A stretch of DNA of 64,000 nt from Ampelocalamus luodianensis (GCA_036346255.1 CM070633.1:11780001-11844000), one strand, 5' to 3'; positions 23,691 through 36,200 are shown, counted from the first letter of the stretch. The notes: generated by a model from the letters alone, not told the origin. Made by a program: numbers and translations.

Positions 23691-24056
23691 TGGGGATTGC
23701 GTTTAGTGGACGATGTACTCATTTTGTGTTTATGGTTTTGTTATTAGACCTTTATGGTAGCCTTAGCTTGTCTCAATTGTATGTCCAGGTGTGGGTTTGA
23801 CTCCGGGAGCAGTACCTTATTCCCGACATCCACCTTCGCACGGTTGAGGCAAGTGCATTGTTGTTTGAATGATTGGCTATATTGTGTGTTATTTGTTATA
23901 TGGTTGCATAGCAAGATGGTATACTTGATGAATGCTTAAGTATGGTTATTGCTCAAATGATGCTCATGCTTTACTATGGTTAAGTGTTGTTGTCTTTTGG
24001 TAATTTGATGATGATTAAATGATGAGCATGTGCATATTGAAATCATATTGAGGCTT

Positions 24057-24248
24057 GGTCACGTGGTGACCAAGTGTGTTTCCTTTGAGATTCCCGTCAT
24101 GAATATGACGGGCCGAGATCCTCACTCGTGGAGTGTGGGCTTGAGGTCCCCGTTACTTGCGGAGTAACGGGCAATTGGTCCCTGTGCGTGCGCGCACAGG
24201 CATGGGTATGCGGCGGCGGTCGCATACTCTGCATTACCGGTGTAATGC
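24057..24248 (+). other. Run of seven consecutive hairpins
   Basis: Stems in order: GGTCAC/GTGACC (24057-24071), CCCGTCAT/ATGACGGG (24093-24112), CACTC/GAGTG (24123-24135), CCCGTTACT/AGTAACGGG (24149-24171), CCTGTGCG/CGCACAGG (24181-24200), GTATGCG/CGCATAC (24206-24227), GCATTA/TAATGC with an ACCGGT-containing loop (24231-24248). GGTCC or GATCC precedes several stems. Confidence 0.85.
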
Positions 24249-25156
24249 ACACAGAGAGTTAAAGATAAAGGTTCCTTGAGCATTGCATTTGCATATGAGA
24301 TGTTTGATGTTGATCTCCTTTATATGTATGTTGATGTTATAGTTTCTTTGCGTACTTGCTGAGTCTGTGGACTCACTCTTGCTTTCATTATTGTTTTAGG
24401 TACCCAATTCAAGAACGGCATGCATGGGAGGGAGTAGACTTGATTTGGATTCACTCACTGCCACTCACCTTTAAAGTTGATTAAGTTTTAGTCGTACCTC
24501 AATAATTTAGCAAACTGCTTAGGAGTTGTTTATGATTATGATTATGCTTCATGCAATGGATTAAGTGTAATAATGATGAGTAGTGTAATTAAGACTCCTT
24601 TAGATATGCTAGTTGGTTAGTATGTTTTGAACGCCTATTGATGATTCTCGATGTTGGATTAATTGTTTATGATTTACCTAAATGTTGGAACCTCCATGTT
24701 GTTAACTTGTTAAAGGAGGTTATGTCGAAATTTGGTAGTTTGAACTTGGTTTTGAAGTATTTTATGTTAGTTTAGTAGCATTCCAGGCCCACGTTGGGCT
24801 AGGGTGTTACACAAGGTGGGTCTTATCCAACACTATGTTCTCTAACATGTGTCCACATTATTGATTCGATATCTCTATATCCATGACCGGTGAAATATGG
24901 TCATCAATCAATACATGTACTGGTAGTAGAGTCACCGTGTTCCACCGGTGACATTCGACTGTGGATACTTTTAGAACGACATCATATAAGATAAAGAGTT
25001 TCACCAACAAGTCACATACTCATTGATCTATATAACTGATGATTCATTCAAGGAACAAGATAACATATTATCAAATGTTATGAACATAATGAAATATAAT
25101 CATCTCTATGATTACCTCTAGGGCATATTTCCAACAGTCTCCCACTTGCACTAGAG

Positions 25157-26336
25157 TCAATCATTTAAGTATCTAATACCGATAGCTCTTGTGTGCGCCT
25201 CATGCTTTGGCTGTGTGAGAGGCTTTGTCAACGGATCAGCAACATTTAAATCCGTATGAATTTTGCATATCTTAACATCTCCTCTATCCACCAATTCGCG
25301 AATAAGGTGGTAACGCTTGAGTATATGCTTGGACTTCTGATGGGATCTAGGCTCCTTAGCCTGCGCAATGGCTCCATTATTGTCATAATAGAGATCCATT
25401 GGGCCCGAGGCACTCGGAACCATACCCAATTCAGCAATGAAATTCCTTATCCAAACACCTTCCTTCGCAGCTTCAGAAGCCGCAATGTACTCGGCCTCCG
25501 TCGTAGAATCAGCAACCGTCCCTTGCTTGGAACTTTTCCAGCTCACTGCTCCTCCATTCAAAATGAATACATAACCAGATTGCGAACAATAATCATCTTT
25601 GTCGGTTTGGAAGCTTGCATCGGTGTAACCATTTACAACGAGCTCTTCATCACCGCCATAAACTAGGAACGCATCCTTAGTCCTTCTCAAGTACTTAAGA
25701 ATGTTTTTCACAGCTGTCCAGTGACCTTTACTGTGATCAGCTTGGTATCTACTCGTAACACTTAGAGCATATGATACATCTGGTCGAGTACATATCATGG
25801 CATACATGATGGATCCAATAGCTGAAGCATATAGAATACCATTCATACGGTCTCGCTCATCAGTTGTCGAAGGACACTGACTCTTGCTAAGACTTATGCC
25901 ATGTGACATAGGCAAGAACCCTTTCTTGGCATCCTGCATGCTGAACCGAATCAACATCTTGTCAACATAAGTACTTTGGCTTAATCCAATTAGCTTTCTT
26001 GATCTATCTCTATAGATCTTTATTCCTAAGATATATGCTGCCTCTCCTAGGTCCTTCATAGAAAAACTATTTTTCAATGATACCTTAATGATTCCAAGCA
26101 TTGGAATGTCATTCCGATCAATAATATGTCATCTACATATAAGATCGAATAACGAGTGTGCTCCCACTAACCTTCATGTAAACACAAGGTTCTTCTTTGT
26201 TCTTGACGAAACCAAACCTTTTGATCTCTTCATCAAAACGTATATTCCAACTCCGGGATGCTTACTTCAACCCATAAATGGACTTTTGAAGTTTGCATAC
26301 TTTCGTATCATTCTTTGGATCGATAAAACCTTCTGG
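25157..26336 (-). pseudogene. pol: Copia reverse transcriptase (C-terminal) and RNase H
   Basis: The catalytic YVDD box is at 26128-26139 (minus strand). Nine bases after it the frame is lost by an apparent 1-nt deletion, and the open frame from 26101 continues with MLGIIKVSLKNSFSMKDLGEAAYILGIK, so RT resumes. The linker has ILKYLRRTKD and the RNase H domain NGYTDASFQTDKDD, SSKQGTVADSTTEAEYIA (the acidic D and E are present), LYYDNNGAIA and KSKHILKRYH. It ends NVADPLTKPL...YLND at 25157, close to the polypurine tract. A further shift between 26336 and 26140 is needed to join the upstream frame. Apart from the breaks this part looks well preserved. Confidence 0.92.
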
Positions 26337-28478
26337 CTATGCCATGTACACATCCTCACTTAGGTTTCCATTAAGGAAAGCCGTTTTGACATCCATTTGC
26401 CATATCTCATAATCGAAATATGCAGCAATATCTAGAATGATCCGTATAGATTTAAGCATCGCTACCGGTGAGAAAGTCTCATCGTAGTCAACCCCTTGAA
26501 CTTGTCGAAACCCTTTTGCGACTAGTCGAGCTTTATGAATGTGAACATTTCCATTCATATCAATCTTTTTCTTATAGATCCATTTGCACTCAATGTTTTT
26601 AACACCGTCAAGAGGATCGACCAAGTTCCAAATCTGATTGTCACTCATGGAGTCTATCTCGGATTTCATGGCTTCAAGCCATTTCTCAGAGTCTGGGTCC
26701 ATCATCGCTTCCTCAAAAGACTTAGGCTCATCATTCAACAATAATACGTTATGCCCATACCTTATAGGCAATTGACGTGGCCTTTTAGATCTACGTGGGG
26801 CTGATGCCTCATCTACAGGTTCAACAACAATTTGTTCCTCCTGTAGAGGTTCAATAGGAGTTGAAACACTTTCAGATGTTTCCCGAATTTCTTCGAGTCG
26901 CACCTTTCTCCCACTGACTTCTTTTGAAAGAAACTCTTTCTCCAAAAAGACACCATTTCGGGCAACAAAAACTTTGCCCTCTTCCCTGTTGTAGAAGTAA
27001 TATCCTTTGGTTTCCCTAGGATATCCTATAAAGAAGCATTTATCAGACTTGGGTGTGAGTTTATCAGACGTCAAACGTTTAACATAGACATCACATCCCC
27101 AAATCCTTAGAAAAGACAAACTAGGACTCTTCCCAGTCCACATCTCATATGGTGTCTTATCTACTGATTTTGATGGTAATTTATTTAAAGTGAAAGCGGC
27201 AGTTTCAAGAGCGTAACCCCAAAAATACAATGGCAGATCAGATTGGCTCATCATCGACCGAACCATGTCCAACAAGGTCCGATTACACCGCTCGGACACC
27301 CCATTCCATTGTGGAGTGCCCGGTGGTGTAAGCTGTGAAACAATTCCACATTGCTTCAAATAATCACCAAATTCATGGCTCAAAAAATCACCTCCACGAT
27401 CAGATCGTAAAGATTTGATTGTCTTGCCAAGTTGATTCTGTACCTCACTCTGGAACTCCTTGAACTTTTCAAAGGATTCCGACTTGTGCCTCATTAAGTA
27501 GACATATCCATATCTACTATAGTCATTGGTGAAGGTAATGAAGTACTGAAAACCACCTCTAGCTGTCGTGCTCATTGGTCCACATACATCAGTATGTACG
27601 AGTGCCAACAGGTCGGACGCCCTCTCAGCTCGACCAGTGAAAGGAGTCTTGGTCATCTTTCCGAGTAGGCAAGATTCACACGTTTCAAATGATTCTAAAT
27701 CAAATGAGTTTAGAATTCCATCATCATGGAGCTTCTTCATGCGTTTCTCACTAATGTGACCCAAATGACAATGCCAAATAAAAGTGGAATTCATATTATT
27801 AGGCCTAAGCCTCTTCGCATTAATATTATAGACGGGTGCAACATCAAGATTCAAAATAAACAACCCATTCAAAACAGGTGTATAGCCATAAAACACTTCA
27901 TTCAAAAATATAGAACAACCATTGTTCTCAATAATGAATTTATAACCTTCTGCCATCAAACATGAGGCAGAGATAATGTTTCTACTCATGGCTGGAACGT
28001 AATAACAATTATTTAATTCCATAATAAATCCTGAAGGCAAAAGTAATGGCAAGGTTCCGACGGCTAATGCAGCAACCCTTGCTTTATTCCCGACGCGAAG
28101 ATCCATCTCGCCTCTTGCAACTCTCCTAATCCTTGTTAGACTCTGCATCGAATTGCAAATATGAGCAACCGATCCGGTATCAAATACCCATGAGTTAACA
28201 GAAGAATCAGCAAGAAAAACATCTATAACATTAATACCTGAAGTGGAAGGTTTAGTCCCACCATTCTTTTTCAGATCAGCCAGGTATTTCTTGTAGTTCC
28301 TCTTCCAATGGCCTAGCTCCTTGCAGTAAAAGCATTCATTCTCTTGAGTCGAGCTAGACTTAATCTTGGGCTTAGGCTTGTTGGTTTGGATCCTATCCGA
28401 AACTTTAGCCTTACCCTTTCCATTGACCTTAGTCTTAGCCTTCTTCTTGAAGCTCGTACTCTTTTGCACCATCATCAC
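26337..28478 (-). pseudogene. pol: Copia polyprotein: zinc knuckle, protease, integrase, RT N-terminal part
   Basis: This is a 713-codon open frame. The zinc knuckle CFYCKELGHWKRNY (residues 49-62) has Tyr where the fourth ligand Cys is expected. The aspartic protease site is WVFDTGSVAH (DTG at residues 100-102). Integrase has the HHCC zinc region (HCHLGH...CESC) and core acidic sites in LVHTDVCGP, FTNDYSRYGYVYL and GVSERCNRTLLDM. RT begins KWIYKKKIDMNG and has the first catalytic Asp in WQMDVKTAFLNG. The frame ends after EDVYMA. It follows gag through a frameshift near 28530, not by its own start. Its length without interruption suggests a fairly young copy. Confidence 0.93.
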
Positions 28479-29104
28479 ATGACTGTTGCTTTTCTTAATC
28501 TTGTCTTCATGATCTTGAGCATCATATGCAGTTCGGTGAGATTCTTGTCTAAACTAATCATATGGAAGTTCAGAATGAACGACCCATAGCTTGCAGGAAG
28601 CGAAGCAAGAATCAAATTTGTAGCCAACTCTTGACTAAGTGGAAAATCAAGTTTTTCCAAGCTCTGTGTGTAACCAACCATCTTGATCACATGTGGGCTC
28701 ACCGGACTACCCTCAGCTAGCTTACACCCAAACAATTTCTTTGAGATCTCATATCTCTCAGTTCTTGCTTGTGTCTCAAACATGCCTTTGAGCGCCACGA
28801 TCATATCGTATGCCTCAATGTTCTCAAACTGCTTCTGAAGGTCTGAGTTCATAGCAGCAAGCATGAGACAGCTAACATCAAGGGACTCATCACATGCCTT
28901 TTTATAGGCGCTTTTAAGAGCAAAGCAGCATTTTCAGTGAGCACACATCGGAATTGGTTCCTCTAGAACATGTTCCTTTTTATCTTGCCTAAGAACAATT
29001 CTTAGGTTGCGGGACCAATCCGCAAAATTTGTTCCATTCAGTTTTTCCTTATCAACTACCGAACTAAAGCAAAAACTGGATGTAGGTACAACAGTTGGTG
29101 CCAT
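28475..29104 (-). pseudogene. gag: Copia gag
   Basis: The start is the ATG at 29102-29104 (MAPTVVPTSSFCFSS). The gag motif KLNGTNFADWSRNLRIVLRQ follows. An in-frame TGA at 28934-28936 breaks it, after which the frame continues open from 28864 (LAAMNSDLQKQFENIEAYDMIVALKGMF, ARTERYEISKKLFGCKLAEGSPVSPHVIKM, LPASYGSFILNFHM). Near 28530 a frameshift separates gag from the zinc-knuckle frame, because the expected lysine-rich linker (KIKKSNSHVMMVQ) lies in the next frame. It would encode the particle protein. Confidence 0.9.
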
Positions 29105-30023
29105 GATCTACAACATAAAATATGCAAAACTAAGACATATGTTCAAAAAGTAACTTGTATTAAACAATTTAATAAAGATACTCCCACTAAATACCATATC
29201 CCTCTTATGACATTCTAGTGATTCAAGATCCATAATTAATTAATCTCCTAGTGAGCTTTGGCATCACTTCTAGAAGATTAGTGAATATGGTAAGCAACCC
29301 TTTGCTAATCATATCTCTATATGACTCTTATTGTTGGGTAGCATCTCTATGCTCCGGCACCCAACCCTATGCCCCAAAGTCCATAACCGTTATGATGACC
29401 TTGTCAAGTTAGACCAATGCTAAGCGTGTAAGTGTCTGACACAAACCCATCTAGTCAAGGAGAGTTAATGGCACTCTGCTTTGGCAAGACCTACCATTAA
29501 AATACAAGACTTTGGATGGTGCAGCAAATTGGGAGGGCATCAATTTTAACTCAATATTAAGTGAGGGAATTTTACTTCTACCATATCAAGAGCATTCAAA
29601 GCAATTAAATAACATGCATAGAAATAAAAGAACAAAATAAAGGCATTCACAGACAATCATATTGTATTGTGATATAGTATGAACCTTCCACAAGGTGATC
29701 TCCATCACCGTGCTTCCTGTGCACCATGTCTCCAAGTGGTCAAGACCTCCAAGTACTCCCACTAAACTATTACTGCTAATAGCACTAGTGATAAAATACA
29801 AAGAGTGAAAAGGCATCACAAGTCGACACACAGGCCTTTATACAAATATAGACAGCCTTGGGCTGCAAAAAGCATGACACGCAGGTCATGAACATTACAC
29901 ATATACATGCATCTCATACATTACGGGTCATACTATTCACAAATCCTAGAAAAATAAGTTAGGCATAGAATCGCATTCTATCTAACGTATGACGAGAATT
30001 AGCGATACCAAAAACTAAGTTAA
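29105..30023 (-). other. Copia 5' leader, gag-proximal part
   Basis: Untranslated sequence upstream of gag that continues at 41440 beyond the nested solo LTR. I see no gene in it. Confidence 0.7.
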
Positions 30024-30530
30024 TGTAACACCCCAGCTCAGCATTGAGCCTGGAATGCTACTAAAATTAAATTAAACTAGGCTAAACCAAGACAAATTAC
30101 AAAATCTCGACAAAACCTCCTTTGTATAGTCAACTATACCGAGGTTCCAACAATTAATCAAGGTATTTATCAATATATTCATAATCAGGTTCATTCAAGC
30201 GTGCAGGATAATCTCATAAACATAACCAAAATTTGCTATTCTCATTATTACGAGTTAATCAAACTCAAACTATCCATAAGTAATTCTTAAGATGGAGTGG
30301 TAGTGTGTGCATCCAAACATCTACTCCCTCCCATGCATGCCGGTCTTGCCAGTTGTACCTAAAACACATCAAAGCAAGAGTGAGCCCAAAGACTCAGCAA
30401 GTACCAACAAGGCTAAGCAAGTTATTATTCATAGCATCAATAATCCAAGATAAACAATGCACCAAAGTATAGCCTTCATGCTCATGTGAATGCAACCAAT
30501 GCAATGCGCCTTTTTAACTTTATCTCTTTT

Positions 30531-30760
30531 CGCATTTTACCGGTAATGCGGGGTATACAACCGTCGCTGTATACCCTTGCCTGTGCCCTCTGGCACAGGG
30601 ACCAAAAGCCTATACACCATATGTATAGGGACCTTTGCCCATCACATTAATGATGGGGACCTCTTTTGTTCATAGCCCACATTCCACGAATGTGGGGACC
30701 TCAAGCCCATCATCTACATAACGGGGACCTCAACTGAATGTGCTTGATCACCACGTGACC
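30531..30760 (-). other. Run of hairpins matching 24057-24248 in order
   Basis: Plus-strand stems: CGCATT/AATGCG around ACCGGT (30531-30550), GGGTATAC/GTATACCC (30551-30576), CCTGTGCC/GGCACAGG (30580-30599), CCTATACA/TGTATAGG (30609-30629), CCCATCA/TGATGGG (30638-30657), CCCACATT/AATGTGGG (30676-30696) and a wobble-paired GATCAC/GTGACC (30746-30760). GGGACC separates most stems. Read on the minus strand, the order equals that of the solo LTR at 22538. Confidence 0.85.
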
Positions 30761-31397
30761 AGGGCACCTGTATGCTCTCAACATGCATATGCATCATGAT
30801 AACATATTTATAAACAGGAATACATCATATTCTCATTATCATGTAAGCAACTGTAACACCTTGGCTATTCGGGAGCCAAGATGTCACCTAAAACATCTAA
30901 CATACATCCATAATGCGAAGAATTTGAACTAAGTATTTCAACTAAAGACACATTAAATTAAGCAGGACATGGTGAAGGTATCATTCCTTCACCTTCTAAG
31001 TTATTTAATCACGATCATCAATAAAGAAGGTTCACACGCATGTGATAATAAATCAACATCCATGTGGAGAAGGTATCCTTCCTTCACCAATTATAATTTA
31101 ATTATTACAGTTCATCATTAACGAATGTAAGATAGAACTAAATTTAATCTTGAACATGAATAGGATGATGTGAAGCAGTAGTGCGTGTCTACTCCCTCCC
31201 AAGTGAGCCAACATCGGGGTTACCTAAAATAAACAAACAACGCAAGAGTGAGTCCATGACTCGGCAAGTACTGATGAAAGAAAAAGAACACATATACAAA
31301 CAGGACATCACCATTTAAGAATGCGAACCTTGCATCAGTGAACACTTATGAAAACATGAAATGAATGAATGTAATCAGGATGGACTGCACACATGCA

Positions 31398-31650
31398 TAT
31401 ACCGGTATAGTGAGTGACACACCCGTCGGTGTTCACTTAAGCCCGCACCTTAACAAAAGTGCGGGGATCCAAGTCCTATATGAAGAACGTTTCATATAGG
31501 TGTCCAAAGCTGCCCATACCGGAATTGATGGGTCTTACGTGCCCATACTTTGGAATTGATGGGTCTTTCAATCCACTCCGTGGGACGGGACATGACAATG
31601 TCCAAATTTGCCCACATTGGAATGGTGGGACTTACAATCCACTCCCGTGG
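31398..31650 (-). other. Enlarged hairpin run (about ten stems)
   Basis: Plus-strand stems: TATACC/GGTATA (31398-31409), GTGACAC/GTGTTCAC (31414-31436), CCCGCACTT-like/AAGTGCGGG (31442-31465), CCTATATGAA/TTCATATAGG (31475-31500), CCCAT/ATGGG twice (31513-31532, 31542-31563), CCAC/GTGG (31573-31583), GGACAT/ATGTCC (31588-31603), CCCAC/GTGGG (31611-31629), CCAC/GTGG (31639-31650). The partner LTR repeats it at 38015-38263. Confidence 0.8.
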
Positions 31651-32199
31651 ACATAACATGAATAAAAGGATGCATGATATGAACATGAACAGTGATAATA
31701 CCATCTCTCAAGATATACTCCACATAATGAAAGAACATAACCAATTCGCATCTCGGGTAACACAATATGTCACACTATATTCATGAAAACATTCACAATC
31801 ACAAAGACTCAAAAGCAACAAAGTACTTGCCTTCGGCGTTGACGCAAGTTAGCGTGCAACGATGGCGCTCCCAAACCCGTAGCCTCGTGGCTAAACAATT
31901 AAATAACGAAATAAGAACAACATAGAATCCAACCCGAATTAATAGTCTACAATACCCCTTGAACTCACAAGGAATCGCCATAAAACCTAATCTGAAAAAC
32001 AGGCTGCAACCCAAAACGTGTCGGGACAGCAGCACGAAAATGACAGTAGTTAATGACGTGGGACTCGAAATGAGATGAGTCCAGATCCTACCTCATCTTA
32101 ACGAACATATCTATAACATTCAAGTTGATGAGATTTCCAATTCGCCAATAAACTTCTCTAATAAAGAAAACAAAACAGCAGCACAGCTTCTGTCTGAAC

Positions 32200-32730
32200 A
32201 AACAGGACAGCAATACTAAAACAACCATAACTTTTAATCTACAACTCCGAATTGAGCATTCTTTAACAATCTGAAAAGGTTATGAAATTACCTACAATAA
32301 ACTAGTTGGCACGACATTCAAATTTTGCCTTTAACAAAAAGTGGCACACAGGTCAAAACTAAAGATAGAAACTGACATACAATCTGGACAGACTGATCTA
32401 CAATCTGGACAGTCACAAAGAAAAGTGCATAACTTTTGATCTATAAATCCAAATGAGGTGTTCTTTATCAATCCTGAAAGCTAGTGATATCCCCTTCAAA
32501 ATTTGTTATGGGCAAGACCTCTGAATCACCCTCTAACTAGGCCATATATCAACCTAAACAGAGACTGCTAATTCTCGTCAGGATTCTGGACAGCAGATAT
32601 TAAATCTATCATAACTTTTGACTCGAAAGTCGGAATTAGGTGATCTTGGCGGACACCGAAAGCTAAGAACAAGACCTACATATCTCTAGGAGATGGGAAA
32701 CTCAGATTCGGCTTCTAACATCACGAAAAA
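32200..32730 (-). repeat. Threefold LTR module in the LARD-like LTR
   Basis: On the plus strand the units carry CATAACTTTTAATCTAC (near 32227), GCATAACTTTTGATCTA (near 32427) and TCATAACTTTTGACTCG (near 32609), each followed by a GAATT or CAAAT word, a GATCTT- or TTCTTT-type word and CTGAAAG or a variant. Confidence 0.6.
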
Positions 32731-33244
32731 GTCCACGCAACAATCTGGACAGAATCGAATTTCTACCCGCAGCAAATCGATATAATCAAAATTGAACCAA
32801 AACACATCTACCACTAATCAAACGATGAGGATCGGCACTCGTTACCCTTGTAGCAACCAGGACGTAGGTGGGAGAACCTTGGAGAAGATGATCTTCCTCC
32901 TCCTTTCTCCTTCTCCCTTCTTCTCCTTCCACCATGGCGGCGGCACCTGAGCTTCTTCCTCATCTTGGTAGAGCAGCACGGAGGGGGCTGCTAAGATCAC
33001 AGCGTGCTACAGTGCGGCGCGGTACTGTAGCAGAGGGTAGGGTTTTGGGAAGGAGACCCCTTCTTGACTCCACTACAAGGCGGCCCACTTGGCTAGGACA
33101 CCTTGGGCTAAAAGCCGAAGGTCCAATCCTCTCTCAAATCCTGAATTTTCTTTCAATTTTCCTCTAAACTTTAATGCATTCAAATTTGAATAAATTTCTC
33201 TTCCGAATAATATGTTCTCTCTATTTGATATTCGAGGTATTACA

Positions 33245-36200
33245 TTCTACCCCCTTAATGATTCGACCTCGAATTCTAACCGTCGAAATAAATGAAAGAA
33301 TAATTGCCACCAAAAGAAACATCTATTAACATATGCCCGAGCAAACATGTGCGGATAAAACTCGCGCATGCGAGACTCGAGTCCCAAATGACCTATCTCT
33401 CGATGACAAGACCACAAGACATTGACGTAAACTACATCGACCTAACACTCAATCCGACATTGCCAAGTACACTCATCGTAAGAGATTCAAAGGTAAGATC
33501 CTACTCGATGGTCAATGACGTTAACGAATATTCAAACTTTAGTTCTCACGGTACTCACTCGGCACCAAACATGCTAAATGTAGTACACCACATATGGACC
33601 CGAGACGGTCCTTGCGATACACCAACTTCCAATTCCGTAGCTAACGAAAACAACCCAAAGTACCTTGGCTAACCTTCCAATTGATCTTGAACCACACAAC
33701 ATGCACATAGAACACGAACTCTTGTTCCACCTCTCAATTGAACTCTTCACTAAAATAAGGATCGCCTCCTTTAACGAAACACACACAGAGCTCTCTTTAA
33801 GCAAACTCTTTTACCGACAAAACCCATCCGAAAAGAAAGATTCACATCGCATCTATGCGTTACCACTCGATGCTAAAGAGTCAAACACGTAAATCGAATT
33901 TCATCACGAAAAACCTTTCCACGTTCCAAGTGGCGGTTTGCGAATAAACGCCACGAAATCCAAAGGAGAAATCACTTGAATGCCCAAAAAAATCATTTAT
34001 TAAAATGCGAATGGAAAGAATCACACATATCAACATAAATGTCGAGCTCAACTTGCGAAAGACATCTGTCAAAACACATAGCTCAAACAAGAATCAAGAA
34101 AACGTGTCTCTACTTTAGGAAGCATCAATTTCTCAGTTTCTCTTTCAGGAATAAAACTTCTCTCAAACTTTGGAATTCCAATTCATCGCATAACACCTAA
34201 CTCATCTCTCTTAACTTGGCATACTCAACGCTATGCTCAAGTCGAAATACATCATCCACACCTCGGTATAGAGGCTCTATCGACTACACTGAAACTTTCT
34301 CTCAACAACTCCTCTACCAACAGAATTAATTTGATGATGACTTCCAATGCATCTCAAAATAGATATCACATGCAATCACATCACCTCAATGTTTTAAGAA
34401 TAAACAACTCGAAATTCCCAGCACACACATTCATATACTTCCTCAAAAGGGTTCTATCAATGACCATCCCATTGTTCGGAATCCACCCTTATTCTACTTT
34501 CTCTACACATAATCATTGGGAGACTCAAGGTCCTAGCAAAAGAATGTGAAGCCCAAAATTAAACTCCAAGACTCCTACCATGAACTTCTCATATAGAAGA
34601 TAGGGAAGCCTCAAATTAAATCCCTAAAATTCTCACAATCCAAACATACTCGCGCATTGACATCAACACAAAACATTTCTTGATCCAATTATCTTTATCA
34701 AGATTCTAATTCTTAGAGAGTTACTTACTACGTCCAAGTCATTCATGGCAATAATCCAACAATCTCGGCTATCTCTTTAATCTCTTTAACGATCAGATCA
34801 CTTTGCTAATATTACTCCCATTACAACACCATCATATTTCATCTACACAACCATAAGGTACTCAACCGCGACACTCTAATACATTGATCAAGATTTTCAT
34901 ACTTTGGATAATTCTATGTTCCATTGAAATGAACAAAAGAACTTGGACTACGTCTCGCTATAGATTCTACTAGTTGTAACCATGCAATCAGTTTAACCTC
35001 CAAAGGCAACCTTCTAATGAGATAAACTCCTCTTAAATAACTATATTACGAAATTATTTCATCCTCCAATGCTCATCGAATAATTTCCAACCCAAAGTTT
35101 CACAACTACAATCATTAAACACCTCAAAAGACTCGGTGAAACGAATAGATTGATTCTTTCTCAAAAGGAAGAGCGAATGAAATCAATTTTCTTCAACTAG
35201 GAAAACATGTGCCACCATGATGAACAAAGGATCAAGAAAAAATAGTCACTTAGGCAAAGTACTGGAAAACATAAGGAAAATCAATGAGTCGAGGGCTCAA
35301 GCCCTATTGAAAGCAAATACCAAACCACAAATGAGAAGAAGGTAATGCCCTTTGAAAATTTGATAAACTCTTATGGAACAAATGCATAAGGTTTAAGCAC
35401 ACCCAAATAAGCGCAAGTGGCTAAACGCGACTTAAATCTCAAATACTTTTACTTCACTCCTTCCTTTAACCGGAAAGTTATTTTACGTGATTACTACATC
35501 ACTTTGCGACTTAAACAAGATAAGCTCTTAAGACCAAATCATAAGAACCACTTAAGAACCAATAAAATCTTTCAACCCGTCTCTTTGCTCAAAAGCAGAC
35601 AAAGTTATCACATAACTCATGAGGTCCAAAGATAACAAACAAAACTCGAAACACTTTCACTAAAACATTATCATGCAAATGATTTTTTCGTTGAACATTA
35701 TCATCACAACCACATCGACAATCACACTAATCAACGAAATAATATGCTATTGGCGAGAATCATCAAATCTCTTAACACTCCATGAACTTTTGAAAAGAAT
35801 CACAATGAACTACTTCATCATGTCTCTAAAATCTAAATAAGGTTACATATACTTGATCTAGGAAAACCTAGTGCAAAACCTTATAATTGAAACAAACTCT
35901 TTCAACAAGATGATAATAGAACATGACAATCTCACCAATGTACACCAACAGAAATCTCGATTAGCTTTCATCCATTTAACTCTTAGTGACACTCGATGCC
36001 AAGATAGTACACACTAAATGCTCTCTAGCCACACATGGCACAAACATGATCCTACCTCTGTTTGCAACCTCAACAACGATTAAGAGGATATAATCAGACA
36101 TTCTAACTTATGATCAAGAATTAGAATAAAATGTCCTTAACTTCAATAATATAGGACACATAAGTCAAGGTTTCACAAGGCGATACATCATCGTTCATCT

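Larger units (their letters stand above)
22538..24811 (+). mobile_element. Solo LTR, LARD-type family C
   Basis: It is 2274 bp with TSD caagg at 22533-22537 and 24812-24816. It runs from TGTAATACCCCG to GGGTGTTACA. There is no primer site or frame with known motifs; the frames at 22645-23056 are low-complexity purine/pyrimidine tracts. It holds three ~180-bp modules (23150-23690), a seven-hairpin run (24057-24248) and a terminal hairpin GCCCA/TGGGC (24787-24799). The end block TTTAGTAGCATTCCAGG is shared with the LTRs at 30024 and 45381. Confidence 0.92.
17033..25136 (-). repeat. 3' LTR of the copia element, split twice
   Basis: The native LTR is 17033-18295, 22408-22537 and 24817-25136 (about 1.7 kb in all). 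It is broken by the solo LTRs at 18296 and 22538. The undamaged partner at 41916-43621 shows the empty sites at GTAGCGTTTGGCAACC (near 43162) and CTCAAGGTGGG (near 43294). Confidence 0.93.
30852..33244 (-). repeat. 3' LTR of the LARD-like element
   Basis: 2393 bp. The hairpin CTTGGCT/AGCCAAG (30860-30880) sits eight bases inside its 3' end. It holds an enlarged hairpin run at 31398-31650 and three modules at about 32200-32730. The frame at 32934-33167 (+) is antisense LTR sequence. Confidence 0.93.

Noticed and set aside
24057..24248. CRISPR-like array of palindromes
   Set aside because: The hairpins have different sequences and there is no constant repeat or equal spacer; the context is a plant LTR.
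33304..33672. 122-codon frame in the LARD interior
   Set aside because: It is on the strand opposite to the element's transcription, has no motif, and is within chance length for this composition.
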